Assembly (NCBI RefSeq): GCF_900100045.1
Contig: NZ_FNEA01000008.1
Location: forward strand, 1 to 64,000
Length of the DNA stretch: 64,000 bases
From: Paracoccus denitrificans
GTDB taxonomy: Bacteria; Pseudomonadota; Alphaproteobacteria; Rhodobacterales; Rhodobacteraceae
Reading direction: 5' to 3'
Shown: piece after piece, positions 49,419 to 57,769 of the stretch
Position numbering within the stretch: the stretch's first letter is position 1
How the letters are laid out: each line of letters starts with the position of its first letter
Program-made: the position numbers and the translations under genes
The notes under the pieces: model-generated
Seen by the model: only the letters and a program-made list of their open reading frames with translations
Databases searched by the model: none
Told to the model about the DNA's origin: nothing

Positions 49419-50257
49419 GCGCACAGGTCTTCGACCCCCGCATCTGCGAGCTGGGCGAAGGCGCCTTCTGGCATCCTGAGCGCGCCCAGCCCTTCTGGTT
49501 CGACATCCTCGGCCGCCGGCTCCTGTCGCGGCAGGACGGGGCCGAGCTGGAATGGCGCTTCGACGAGATGGTCTCGGCCGCCGGCTGGATCGACCGCGAC
49601 CACCTGCTGATCGCCAGCGAAACCGCGCTCATCCGCTTCGACCTGCGCGACGGCCGGCAGGAACGGCTGGTCGCACTGGAAGCCGACCGGCCCGGCAACC
49701 GCTCGAACGACGGGCGGGCCGATCCTTTCGGCGGCTTCTGGCTCGGCACGATGGCACGCGATGCCAAGGCTGGAAAAGGCGCGATCTATCGGTATCTTGA
49801 AGGAGAGCTACGCCTGCTGCGGGGAAACATGTCCATCCCGAACGCGATCTGCTTTTCTCCTGACGGGCGCCGGGCCTATTTCGCCGACACCGCCGCCCAG
49901 ACTGTCTGGTCGCAGGACCTGGACGAGCGGGGCTGGCCCCGCACCGAGGCCCGCGTCTTCCTGGACCTGGCCGGCACCGACCAATTCCCCGACGGCGCCG
50001 TCACCGACGAGCAGGGCCGGTTCTGGAACGCGCGCTGGGGCAGCGGCTCGGTCGCCTGCCATGCCCCGGACGGCAGCCTGCTTCGCCGCCTGACCCTGCC
50101 AGCCAGCCAGCCCAGTTGCCCGGCCTTCGCCGGCCCGGATCTTTCGCAGCTAATCGTGACCAGCGCCGCCGAGGGCCGGCACGGTCCCGAGGATGGCCGC
50201 ACCTGGCTTCTGGATCCGGGCACCCGGGGCCGGCCAGAGCCGCGGGTCAAGGCATGA
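49415..50257 (+). CDS. SMP-30/gluconolactonase-like sugar lactonase
   Basis: The 280-residue beta-propeller has the metal ligands of the family: Glu in CELGEGAFWHP, Asn in IPNAICFSPDG, Asp in FPDGAVTDEQGRFW. RSNDGRADPFGGFWLGTM is the characteristic motif. It would hydrolyse galactono- or arabinono-lactone to the acid that later enters dehydration. Its start at 49415 fits the operon overlap (ATGA); the longer frame upstream is a shadow of the aldolase. Confidence 0.9.
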   Translation: MSAQVFDPRICELGEGAFWHPERAQPFWFDILGRRLLSRQDGAELEWRFDEMVSAAGWIDRDHLLIASETALIRFDLRDGRQERLVALEADRPGNRSNDGRADPFGGFWLGTMARDAKAGKGAIYRYLEGELRLLRGNMSIPNAICFSPDGRRAYFADTAAQTVWSQDLDERGWPRTEARVFLDLAGTDQFPDGAVTDEQGRFWNARWGSGSVACHAPDGSLLRRLTLPASQPSCPAFAGPDLSQLIVTSAAEGRHGPEDGRTWLLDPGTRGRPEPRVKA

Positions 50258-51264
50258 TGCCCCGCAAGTTCGGCATGCTTCCCGATGGCCGGCCAGTGAT
50301 GCAGGCGACGATCTCGGGCCACGGGCTGACGGCCTCGATCATCACGCTGGGCGCCTCGCTCCAGGATCTGCGGCTGTCTGGGGTGGGGCATTCGCTGGTG
50401 CTGGGCTTTCCCCGGTTGGAGCCCTATCTGGACGAAGGCCGCTATTTCGGCGCTGTGGTCGGGCGCCATGCCAACCGCATCGCGCATGGCCGCGCCGTGA
50501 TCGACGGGCAGGATCTGCAACTGGATCGCAACCAGGACGGGCGCCATCTGCTGCACGGCGGCCATGACGGCTGCGGCACCCGCAACTGGATGCTGGCCGA
50601 TTGGGACGAAAGCTCGGTGGCGCTGGCCGATTACCTGCCCGCGGGGCATATGGGCTTTCCCGGCGCCATGCTGATCCGCGCCACCTGGTCCATCCTGCCC
50701 GGCCCGACCCTGATGCTGACGATCCTCGCCACCTCGGACGAGGCCACCTTCTGCAATTTCGCCCAGCACAGCTATTTCAACCTCGACGGCGCGGAAACCG
50801 TGTCGGACCACCGGCTGGCCATCCCGGCCGAGACCTATCTGCCGGTGGACGGGGACATGATCCCGCTGGGCGACCCCGCCCCGGTCCAGGGCACGCATCT
50901 GGACTTCCGCGCCCCGGTCGCCCTGGGCGAACGGCTGGGCGGGCCGCGCATCGACCACAACCTCTGCGTCTCGTCCCGGCGCCGGATCATGCCGCGCAAG
51001 GTCGCGATGCTCCGGGCGGGCGGGCTGATGATGAGCCTGCGCTCGACCGAGCCGGGGCTCCAGGTCTATCCCGGCGAGCATCTGGCGCCCGGCGCGCCGG
51101 GCCTAAACGGAAGGCCCTATGGCCGCCATGCCGGCATCGCGCTGGAATCGCAGCTCTGGCCCGATGCGCCCAACCATGCCGACTATCCCTCGGCGCTGCT
51201 GGGGCCGGGCGAGCTCTACCGCCAAAGCACGGTGATGAGCTTTTGCCGCAGCCCGAAAGGTTGA
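50254..51264 (+). CDS. galM: Aldose 1-epimerase
   Basis: The 336-residue enzyme interconverts alpha and beta anomers. It shows HANRIAHGRAVIDGQ, LLHGGHDGCGTRNW, the catalytic His in AQHSYFNLDG and the catalytic Glu in IALESQLWPDAPNHADYPS. Two ATG codons (50254 and 50257) are possible; the first overlaps the lactonase stop. It is the last gene of the coupled run. Confidence 0.9.
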   Translation: MMPRKFGMLPDGRPVMQATISGHGLTASIITLGASLQDLRLSGVGHSLVLGFPRLEPYLDEGRYFGAVVGRHANRIAHGRAVIDGQDLQLDRNQDGRHLLHGGHDGCGTRNWMLADWDESSVALADYLPAGHMGFPGAMLIRATWSILPGPTLMLTILATSDEATFCNFAQHSYFNLDGAETVSDHRLAIPAETYLPVDGDMIPLGDPAPVQGTHLDFRAPVALGERLGGPRIDHNLCVSSRRRIMPRKVAMLRAGGLMMSLRSTEPGLQVYPGEHLAPGAPGLNGRPYGRHAGIALESQLWPDAPNHADYPSALLGPGELYRQSTVMSFCRSPKG

Positions 51265-51307
51265 CGCAAGATCAAGGATAGAACTAATGCGGGTTCAGGG
51301 AGGATTC

Positions 51308-52030
51308 ATGGACCCCGCATCGACCGAAGCCCTATCCGCCACGGGCGGGCAAGCGCCCTTCGCGGCGCAATTGCACGCCCGCCTGCGCCAGCGCATCATC
51401 CGCGGCGAACTGCCGCCCGGCACGCGCCTCTCCGAACAGGAGATCGCCGACCAATGCGCCCTGTCGCGCCAGCCGGTGCGCGAAGCCTTCATCCGCCTTG
51501 CCGGAGAGGGGCTGCTGGAGGTCCGGCCGCAGCGCGGCACCTTCGTCACCCGCATCGACATGGAATGGGTGCTCTGCACGCGCTTCATCCGCGAATCGGT
51601 CGAATCCGACATCGCGCGCCTGGCCGCCGCCCGCGCGCAACCGCAGGACCGCGAGGCGCTGTCCCGCCAGATCGCCCGGCAGGAGGCCGAGACCGAGCCG
51701 GCGGCACTGGCGCAGCTGGACGAGGAATTCCACGCCACCCTGGCAGGGATCGCCGGCAAGGCGATGGTCTGGAACCACCTGCACCAGATGAAGATGCATC
51801 TCGACCGCGCCCGCCACCTGCTGACGGCGATGACGCCCAAGGACACCATGCTGGCCCAGCACCGCGACGTGGCCGAGGCCATCGCCGCGGGCGACCCCGA
51901 CCGCGCCGAGGCCGCCATCCGCCAGCACCTGCGCCGCGTTCTGCTGGACCTGCCGGGGGTGCTGCGGCTGTCGCCGGACTACTTCACCAAGACCGACACG
52001 CTGGCGGAAACGCTGGCCGCCGAAGCCTGA
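51308..52030 (+). CDS. GntR-family (FadR/FCD) transcriptional regulator
   Basis: The 240-residue protein has a winged-helix DNA-binding domain (LRQRIIRGELPPGTRLSEQE, then CALSRQPVREAFIRL) and an all-helical FCD ligand-binding domain. FCD proteins often respond to sugar acids. It starts 44 bp after galM, behind GGGAGGATTC, and is the likely regulator of the sugar operon and perhaps of the convergent FAH-SDR genes. The in-frame ATG at 51287 is upstream of that site. Confidence 0.92.
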   Translation: MDPASTEALSATGGQAPFAAQLHARLRQRIIRGELPPGTRLSEQEIADQCALSRQPVREAFIRLAGEGLLEVRPQRGTFVTRIDMEWVLCTRFIRESVESDIARLAAARAQPQDREALSRQIARQEAETEPAALAQLDEEFHATLAGIAGKAMVWNHLHQMKMHLDRARHLLTAMTPKDTMLAQHRDVAEAIAAGDPDRAEAAIRQHLRRVLLDLPGVLRLSPDYFTKTDTLAETLAAEA

Positions 52031-52034
52031 CGGC

Positions 52035-52056
52035 CTTCTTCGTTCTGCAAATACTC
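52035..52056 (-). repeat. 22-nt dispersed intergenic motif, copy 3
   Basis: Read on the minus strand it begins GAGTATTTGC and ends AACGAAGAAG. It lies 14 nt after the stop of the FAH-family gene, in its sense orientation, like the other two copies. Confidence 0.65.
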
Positions 52057-52070
52057 CGGCACCCGCGCCG

Positions 52071-52916
52071 TCAGTCGCTGCGCCGCACCCTCTGGCGCTG
52101 CTCGCCCAGACCCTCGATGCCCAGCCGCATGACCTCGCCGCCCCGCAGGAACACCGGCGGCGTCGCGCCCATGCCGACGCCGGGCGGCGTGCCGGTGGTG
52201 ATTACATCCCCGGGCATCAGCGTCATCAGCCGCGAGCAATAGGCCACGATCTCGGCCACGCCGAAGATCATCGTCGCGGTCGAACCCTGCTGGCGACGCA
52301 GCCCGTCCACCTCCAGCCACAGCTCCAGCGCCTGCGGATCGGGCACCTCGTCGCGCGTGACCAGCCAGGGACCGATCGGGCCGAAGGTGTCGAACCCCTT
52401 GCCCTTGTCCCAGGTGCCGCCGCGCTCGGCCTGCCATTCGCGCTCGCTCACGTCGTTGACCACGCAATAGCCCGCGACATGCTCCAGCGCCATCGCCTCG
52501 GACACATGGCTCGTGCGGGCGCCGATGACCACGCCCAGCTCGACCTCCCAATCGGTCTTTTGCGCGCCCGGCGGGATCACCACGTCGTCGTCCGGGCCGA
52601 TGATGCAGCTGGTCCATTTGTTGAACACCACCGGTTCGGCCGGCACCGGCAGCCCGGCCTCGGCGGCATGGTCGGCATAGTTCAGCCCGATGGCGACGAA
52701 TTTCGGCACCTGGCCCACGCAGGGCCCCAGCCGCGGCTGGCCCGAGACGATGGGCAGCCCGTCCAGGTCCAGCGCCGCGATCCCGGCCAGCCCCTCGGGC
52801 TCCAGCACCGCGCCGGCGATATCGGCGACATGGGCCGACAGGTCGCGGATGCGGCCCTCGCCGTCCAGAAGCCCCGGCTTTTCCCGGCCCGGCGGGCCAT
52901 AGCGCAGCAGTTTCAT
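52071..52916 (-). CDS. Fumarylacetoacetate hydrolase-family protein
   Basis: The 281-residue protein has the FAH fold with its metal ligands in NKWTSCIIGPDDDVVIPPGAQ, DWEVELGVVIG and NDVSEREWQ. It resembles ureidoglycolate lyase-like and keto-deoxy-sugar-acid hydrolases, so it probably cleaves or dehydrates a keto-deoxy acid. It follows the SDR gene by 29 bp. The two form a likely catabolic pair convergent to the GntR gene. Confidence 0.88.
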   Translation of the reverse strand: MKLLRYGPPGREKPGLLDGEGRIRDLSAHVADIAGAVLEPEGLAGIAALDLDGLPIVSGQPRLGPCVGQVPKFVAIGLNYADHAAEAGLPVPAEPVVFNKWTSCIIGPDDDVVIPPGAQKTDWEVELGVVIGARTSHVSEAMALEHVAGYCVVNDVSEREWQAERGGTWDKGKGFDTFGPIGPWLVTRDEVPDPQALELWLEVDGLRRQQGSTATMIFGVAEIVAYCSRLMTLMPGDVITTGTPPGVGMGATPPVFLRGGEVMRLGIEGLGEQRQRVRRSD

Positions 52917-52945
52917 CCCTTATCCTTTCGCATGTCCAAGACTGT

Positions 52946-53683
52946 TCAGCCGCGCCCGACAAAGGGCATGTTGGTCGCCATCACCGTCATATGTAGCACG
53001 TTGGCGCCTTCGGGCAGGCTGGCCATGTGCAGCACCGCCTCGGCCACGTTCGCCGCATCCATCACCGGCTCGGGCCGGATCGAGCCGTCGGCCTGCGGCG
53101 CGCCCTGCGTCGCCACGGCCGATATCATCTCGGTCGCGGCATTGCCGGCGTCGATCTGGCCGCAGGCGATGTTATAGGGGCGGCCGTCCAGCGCCAGCGT
53201 CCGCGTCAACCCCGTCACCGCATGTTTCGAGACCGTATAGGGCACCGAGCCGGGACGCGGTGCCTCGGCCGCGATCGAGCCGTTGTTGATGATCCGCCCG
53301 CCCATCGGCTGCTGCCGCCGCATCTGGCGAAAGGCGGCGCGGGCGCACAGGAACATGCCGTCGATGTTCACCCCGGCGATGTCGCGCCATTCCTGCCAGG
53401 AAATCTCGTCGATCAGGCGCGAGATCAGGATGGCGCCGGCATTGTTGAACAGCACGTCCAGCCGTCCCCATTCCGCCACCGCGCGGGCAAAGGCGGCATC
53501 GACCGCCGCCTCGTCCGTCACGTCGCAAGGCAGGACCAGCGCATCCGGGTGGCCCGCCGCCGTCTCGGCCAAGGCCGCCTCGCGCCGGCCGATCAGCCCG
53601 ACGCGCCAGCCGGCCTCCAGGAACCGCCGGGCGGTCAGCCGGCCGATACCGCTGCCGCCGCCGGTGATCAGGATGGTTTTCAT
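52946..53683 (-). CDS. SDR-family NAD(P)-dependent oxidoreductase
   Basis: The 245-residue enzyme has the Rossmann motif TGGGSGIG at the N-terminus, NNAG, and the catalytic Ser-Tyr-Lys in GSIAAEAPRPGSVPYTVSKHA. It would oxidise a sugar or sugar acid, possibly the first step for the pathway beside it, or a keto-deoxy acid. The ATG at 53683 is closest to the fold; MKGEGARK at 53707 is an alternative. Confidence 0.9.
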   Translation of the reverse strand: MKTILITGGGSGIGRLTARRFLEAGWRVGLIGRREAALAETAAGHPDALVLPCDVTDEAAVDAAFARAVAEWGRLDVLFNNAGAILISRLIDEISWQEWRDIAGVNIDGMFLCARAAFRQMRRQQPMGGRIINNGSIAAEAPRPGSVPYTVSKHAVTGLTRTLALDGRPYNIACGQIDAGNAATEMISAVATQGAPQADGSIRPEPVMDAANVAEAVLHMASLPEGANVLHMTVMATNMPFVGRG

Positions 53684-53740
53684 CTTTCGCGCCCCCTCGC
53701 CCTTCATGGCGCGGATGCTAGCGGCATGACCCCGCAAGGA

Positions 53741-53764
53741 AAAGGGCCGCCCGAAAGGCGGCCC
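53741..53764 (-). terminator. Rho-independent terminator after the aldehyde dehydrogenase gene
   Basis: On the minus strand GGGCCGCC pairs with GGCGGCCC over a 5-nt loop, followed by TTT. It lies 6 nt after the gene's stop and separates it from the SDR gene. Confidence 0.75.
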
Positions 53765-53770
53765 CACGGA

Positions 53771-55222
53771 TCACGCTTCCGGGTCCCAGCCGCTGATCTG
53801 CTTGCTGTCCATGAACTCCTCCAGCCCCCAGACGCCGCCCTCACGCGCCCGGCCGGACGCCTTGACGCCGCCGAAGGCCGAGCCCCTGCCGCGGCTTTGG
53901 CCATTCGTCTCGATCATGCCGGCGCGCAATTGCCGCGCCAGCCGGTTGCGGCGCGCACCGTCGCCGGTCTGGACGTAATTGGTCAGGCCATAGATCGTGT
54001 CGTTGGCGATCCCGACCGCCTCTTCCTCACTGTCGAAGGGGATGATCGACAGCACCGGGCCAAAGATCTCCTGCCGGGCGATGGTCATGTCGTTGGTGAC
54101 ATCGGCAAAGACCGTCGGGCGCACGAAATAGCCGCGATTGACGCCCTCGGGCAGGCCGGGGCCGCCGGCGACCAGGCGCGCACCTTCGTCGATGCCCTTC
54201 TGGATCAGATCCTGGATCTTGTCCCATTGCTGCTTGCTGACCACTGGGCCGATATGCCGCCCGGGCTGATGCGCGCTTGCCACGGCCGTTTCCTCGGCCA
54301 CCTTGCGGGCCTGCTCGACCGCGGTCTCATAGAAGGACCGCTCGACCAGCATCCGCGTTGGCGCGTTGCAGCTTTGGCCGCTGTTGTAGAAGCAATGCCG
54401 CGCCCCGCGCACCACCGCCTTTTCGTCGGCATCGGCAAAGACCAGGTTCGCACCCTTGCCGCCCAGTTCCAGCGCCACCTTCTTCAGCGTGTCCGCGGCG
54501 GCCTTGGTGATGGCGATGCCGGCGCGGGTCGAGCCGGTAAAGCTGATCATGTCCACGTCGGGATGCACCGAAAGCTGAGAGCCCACGCCCACGCCATCGC
54601 CGTTCACCATGTTGTAGACCCCCGGCGGCAACCCGGCCTCGTCCACGATCTCGGTAAAGACGATCGAGGACAGCGGCGCGATCTCGCTGGGCTTCAGCAC
54701 CACCGTATCGCCGGCCAGCAGCGCCGGGATCACCTTCAGCGTGACCTGGTTCATCGGCCAGTTCCAGGGGGTGATCAACCCGACCACGCCGACCGGCTCC
54801 CATGCCACCATGCTGGTCGGTGTGTCGGGACGCAGCGGGCGGATGAATTCGAAACCCTTGAACGCCTCGATGAAGGTCTCGATGTGATAGCTGCCGGCGG
54901 CGGTCTGGTCGTTCAGCGACATGTCCTGCGGCGCGCCCATCTCGGCGCTGATGGCGGCGGCCATGTCGGGCGCGCGGCGCTTGTAGATCTCCAGGATCTT
55001 TTCGACATGGGCCAGCCGCTCGGCCGGGGGCGTGGCCGCCCAGGCCGGGAAGGCCGCCTTGGCCGCGGCCACCGCCGCATCGGTGTCGGCCTGGCCGCCC
55101 AGGCTGATGACCGCAACCGGCTCTTCGGTCGAGGGGTCGATGACCTCAAGGTCGTTCGGCTGGCTGGGCGCGACCCATTGGCCGTTGATGTAGAATTTCC
55201 GCTTGTCGGCAAGTCCGCTCAT
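53771..55222 (-). CDS. Aldehyde dehydrogenase family protein
   Basis: The 483-residue enzyme oxidises an aldehyde with NAD(P). It has the general base in LELGGKGANLVFADAD, the catalytic Cys in YNSGQSCNAPTRML, and GSTRAGIAITKAA for the cofactor. Its ATG at 55222 follows GGGAGG. In this context it might oxidise a semialdehyde or glycolaldehyde from sugar breakdown. It has its own terminator. Confidence 0.92.
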   Translation of the reverse strand: MSGLADKRKFYINGQWVAPSQPNDLEVIDPSTEEPVAVISLGGQADTDAAVAAAKAAFPAWAATPPAERLAHVEKILEIYKRRAPDMAAAISAEMGAPQDMSLNDQTAAGSYHIETFIEAFKGFEFIRPLRPDTPTSMVAWEPVGVVGLITPWNWPMNQVTLKVIPALLAGDTVVLKPSEIAPLSSIVFTEIVDEAGLPPGVYNMVNGDGVGVGSQLSVHPDVDMISFTGSTRAGIAITKAAADTLKKVALELGGKGANLVFADADEKAVVRGARHCFYNSGQSCNAPTRMLVERSFYETAVEQARKVAEETAVASAHQPGRHIGPVVSKQQWDKIQDLIQKGIDEGARLVAGGPGLPEGVNRGYFVRPTVFADVTNDMTIARQEIFGPVLSIIPFDSEEEAVGIANDTIYGLTNYVQTGDGARRNRLARQLRAGMIETNGQSRGRGSAFGGVKASGRAREGGVWGLEEFMDSKQISGWDPEA

Positions 55223-55383
55223 CCGAGCCTCCCTTGATCTGCGATTGGCCCGCAGACTGGCACCCGCGGGACCGGGCTGCAAGCGGCAGCAGGGGTGGAT
55301 TTTATCACGACTGAACAGATCGAGTTGGACAATCCGCCGCGGATGCCTATCTTGGCGCCTGAGATCAACCGAAAGGATCCGAC

Positions 55384-56040
55384 ATGTCCCTGCGCATCAA
55401 CGACACCGCCCCGGATTTCACCGCGAACTCGACCGAGGGCCAGATCAGTTTCCACGACTGGATCGGCGACAGCTATGCGGTCCTGTTCTCTCATCCGCGC
55501 GATTTCACCCCGGTCTGCACCACGGAATTCGGCGTCGTGGCACAGCTGATCCCCGAGTTCGAGAAGCGCGGCACCAAGGTTCTGGGCGTCTCGGTCGATT
55601 CGGTCGAGGACCACGGCAAATGGAAGGCCGATATCGAAAAGGTGGCCGGCACGCCGGCGAATTTCGCCATCATCGACGACACCGGCCTCAAGGTCGCCAA
55701 GGCCTATGACATGCTTCCGGCCGATTACTACCTGCCGACCGAGGGCCGCACGCCGCAGCATTCGGCCACGGTGCGGACCGTCTTCATCATCGGCCCGGAC
55801 AAGAAGGTGCGGCTGACCATGACCTATCCGATGTCGGTCGGCCGCAACTTTGCCGAAATCCTGCGGGCGCTGGATGCGGTGCAAAAGACCGACGGCGTGC
55901 CGCTGGCCACTCCCGCGAACTGGGTGCCGGGCCAGGACGTGATCGTCGCGCTGGCGCTGGACGACGCGGCGGCCGAGGCGAAATACGGCCAGCTGAACAA
56001 GGCACTGCCCTATCTGCGCTTTGCCAAGGATCCGGCGTAA
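55384..56040 (+). CDS. 1-Cys peroxiredoxin (Prx6 type)
   Basis: The 218-residue protein reduces peroxides. Its peroxidatic Cys45 lies in FTPVCTTEFG, and there is no other Cys, which marks the 1-Cys class. The C-terminal domain (LATPANWVPGQDVIV) fits Prx6. The start at 55384 follows AAAGG. It stands alone, with its own terminator. Confidence 0.94.
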   Translation: MSLRINDTAPDFTANSTEGQISFHDWIGDSYAVLFSHPRDFTPVCTTEFGVVAQLIPEFEKRGTKVLGVSVDSVEDHGKWKADIEKVAGTPANFAIIDDTGLKVAKAYDMLPADYYLPTEGRTPQHSATVRTVFIIGPDKKVRLTMTYPMSVGRNFAEILRALDAVQKTDGVPLATPANWVPGQDVIVALALDDAAAEAKYGQLNKALPYLRFAKDPA

Positions 56041-56054
56041 GGCCAAATCGCAAA

Positions 56055-56080
56055 GGCCGCGGCACCGCCCGCGGCCTTTT
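56055..56080 (+). terminator. Rho-independent terminator after the peroxiredoxin gene
   Basis: GGCCGCGG (56055-56062) pairs with CCGCGGCC (56069-56076) over a 6-nt loop, followed by TTTT. The next gene is convergent and ends at the same place. Confidence 0.8.
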
Positions 56081-56868
56081 CACCCTCGCGCCAGCCGCCG
56101 CTTGTGGCGCCATGCGATCAGCTTGTTGATCAGCTGGCGCCGCTGTTTGATCAGCCCGTAAAGCGGGTGCCGCCCGCTTGCCGACCGCTTGCCCTTGCCG
56201 TCCTCGATCTGGCTTTCCACGCCGGTCGTCGTGACCAGCGGCGGCCAAACCGCCAGTCCCCGGTCGCTGCGGGTCAGCCAGTGGCGGAAATGATTGTCCA
56301 CCCCGGCAGTGATGCGTCGATGCGTGCTGACAAAGGTCTCGGCCCCCTGCCGCGACCAGATCAGCCCGGTCGTTGTCATGGGAAAGTAATGGGCGCGGGT
56401 CAGGTCATGATGCCGGCCTGCGACCTCGAAACCCATGACCGGGGTAAATATCTTGTGCTGGCCGGCACCGATATTGATCAGATCCCAGTCGCGATCATGC
56501 CGGTCCAGCCAGTCCGACAGGATGCGCAACCCCTTGGCAAAGCCGGGCTTCAGTTGCATGTCATCCTCGAACACCACGCCATATTCGGCGCCGCTGTCCA
56601 GAAACCGCCGCGCGCAATCGAGATGGCTGAGATAACAGCCGATCTCGCCCCCGCGCAAAGGCCGGCCCATATAGGCCATCGCCCCGGCTGGGTCGTAATC
56701 GGGAAATTCCTCGATCCGCAGTGCCCTGCCGTCAAAGGCCGGGACGCGTTCGAAAGGGATGCCCGCCTCGTCCAGTTGCCGGGTGGCTGAACGAAGCCGC
56801 TCATCCGAACCGTCGAGGTTGATGAGATAGACCGGGACCAGGCGGTCCGGCGGGTCAAGGGCGCTCAT
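56080..56868 (-). CDS. GT25-family glycosyltransferase
   Basis: The 262-residue protein matches the LPS-type GT25 family: PVYLINLDGSDERLRSA at the start and the acidic FEDDM motif near residue 94. It would add a sugar, often galactose, to lipooligosaccharide. The start at 56868 overlaps the stop of the upstream unknown gene by four bases (ATGA). Confidence 0.85.
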   Translation of the reverse strand: MSALDPPDRLVPVYLINLDGSDERLRSATRQLDEAGIPFERVPAFDGRALRIEEFPDYDPAGAMAYMGRPLRGGEIGCYLSHLDCARRFLDSGAEYGVVFEDDMQLKPGFAKGLRILSDWLDRHDRDWDLINIGAGQHKIFTPVMGFEVAGRHHDLTRAHYFPMTTTGLIWSRQGAETFVSTHRRITAGVDNHFRHWLTRSDRGLAVWPPLVTTTGVESQIEDGKGKRSASGRHPLYGLIKQRRQLINKLIAWRHKRRLARG

Positions 56869-57611
56869 GCCTCGTCCTCCCACCAGCCGGTGCGGTCGCG
56901 GCGGTGAAGCGCGCGAAGCCGGGCAAAGGCCGTGTCGTTGACCTGCATCCGGTCATAGACCGTCTTGAGGATCTTCCCCGCGTGACCGGCGGCAAAGTAA
57001 GGCTCCAGCCGCCAGTACATGTTTCGAAGAGTGTCTTCGGTTCCGACGGTAAAGACCAGCATCCCGTCGAACAATGTCACCCGCTCAGTTTGAAGCCGTT
57101 CGACCCGCTTGGGCAAAGGGGCCGATACTCCTGCACCGCGGATATAACGGTCGGATTCGTAGATCTTTACGGTATTACCCAATAGTGAGGCCATCATTGC
57201 GGCCGCGCGCGCCTGCACATCAGGGGCGTGGTCGGCAAAAGTATCCGCCGCCGAAATCAGCCAGCGGAGATTCAGATTTCCGCAAAGAAATTCTGCCTCC
57301 TCCCCCCACAGCGCAAGAAACTGCCCAAGGCTTTCGGCCGGACGCACCTCGCGGCGGATAAGCACGATCAGCGTCGCGTGATGAAGAAGAAGCTCGGGTT
57401 GGCCAGAAAATTCGCGCCTCAGATTTGCCAGGTGCAAGTCGAGAGATTTTTCTGTGCGGCCTGTCTGCACCGGCTCGCCGGCCTCGACGATCCGCTCGCG
57501 CATCGCCGCCAGGTCGGGATCAGCGGCGACATGCCGCCACGCCCCCCAACGCTTGCGGTGCTGGTTGAGCGAAAAGAAGCGCTCGATCCGGGATTTCCTG
57601 CGCCTGACCAT
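56865..57611 (-). CDS. Unknown protein coupled to a GT25 gene
   Basis: The 248-residue protein begins MVRRRKSRIERFFSLNQHRK and has an Arg/Lys-rich N-terminus. Later come LVFTVGTEDTLRNMYWRL and a C-terminal acidic end (RTGWWEDEA). No signal peptide is seen and no family is recognised. The frame extends to 57668, but the terminator of pnp lies directly upstream of that ATG, so 57611 is preferred. Part of it (57060-57450) is less GC-rich than its surroundings, which may mean recent acquisition. It probably works with the glycosyltransferase. Confidence 0.65.
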   Translation of the reverse strand: MVRRRKSRIERFFSLNQHRKRWGAWRHVAADPDLAAMRERIVEAGEPVQTGRTEKSLDLHLANLRREFSGQPELLLHHATLIVLIRREVRPAESLGQFLALWGEEAEFLCGNLNLRWLISAADTFADHAPDVQARAAAMMASLLGNTVKIYESDRYIRGAGVSAPLPKRVERLQTERVTLFDGMLVFTVGTEDTLRNMYWRLEPYFAAGHAGKILKTVYDRMQVNDTAFARLRALHRRDRTGWWEDEA

Positions 57612-57669
57612 CCACCTGTTCCCGCCGTGAATGAACCCTGTCCATCCGCTGATGTCCGGGGCCGTCATG

Positions 57670-57695
57670 AAAAGGACCCGGACGATGCCGGGTCC
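57670..57695 (-). terminator. Rho-independent terminator after pnp
   Basis: GGACCCGG pairs with CCGGGTCC over a 6-nt loop, followed on the minus strand by TTTT. It lies 20 nt after the second (TGA) stop of pnp, which suggests that TGA is the original end of the gene. Confidence 0.85.
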
Positions 57696-57769
57696 CTCCT
57701 GATGTCGCGAAAGGCTCAGCCTTCGGCGGTCTCTTCTTTCTTCTCGGGGGCGATCTCCTCGCCGGACAC

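Noticed and set aside
51262..51276. A possible FNR-type site (TTGACGCAAGATCAA)
   Set aside because: The spacer is one base too long for the TTGAT-N4-ATCAA pattern, and the place, after galM, has no anaerobic gene downstream.
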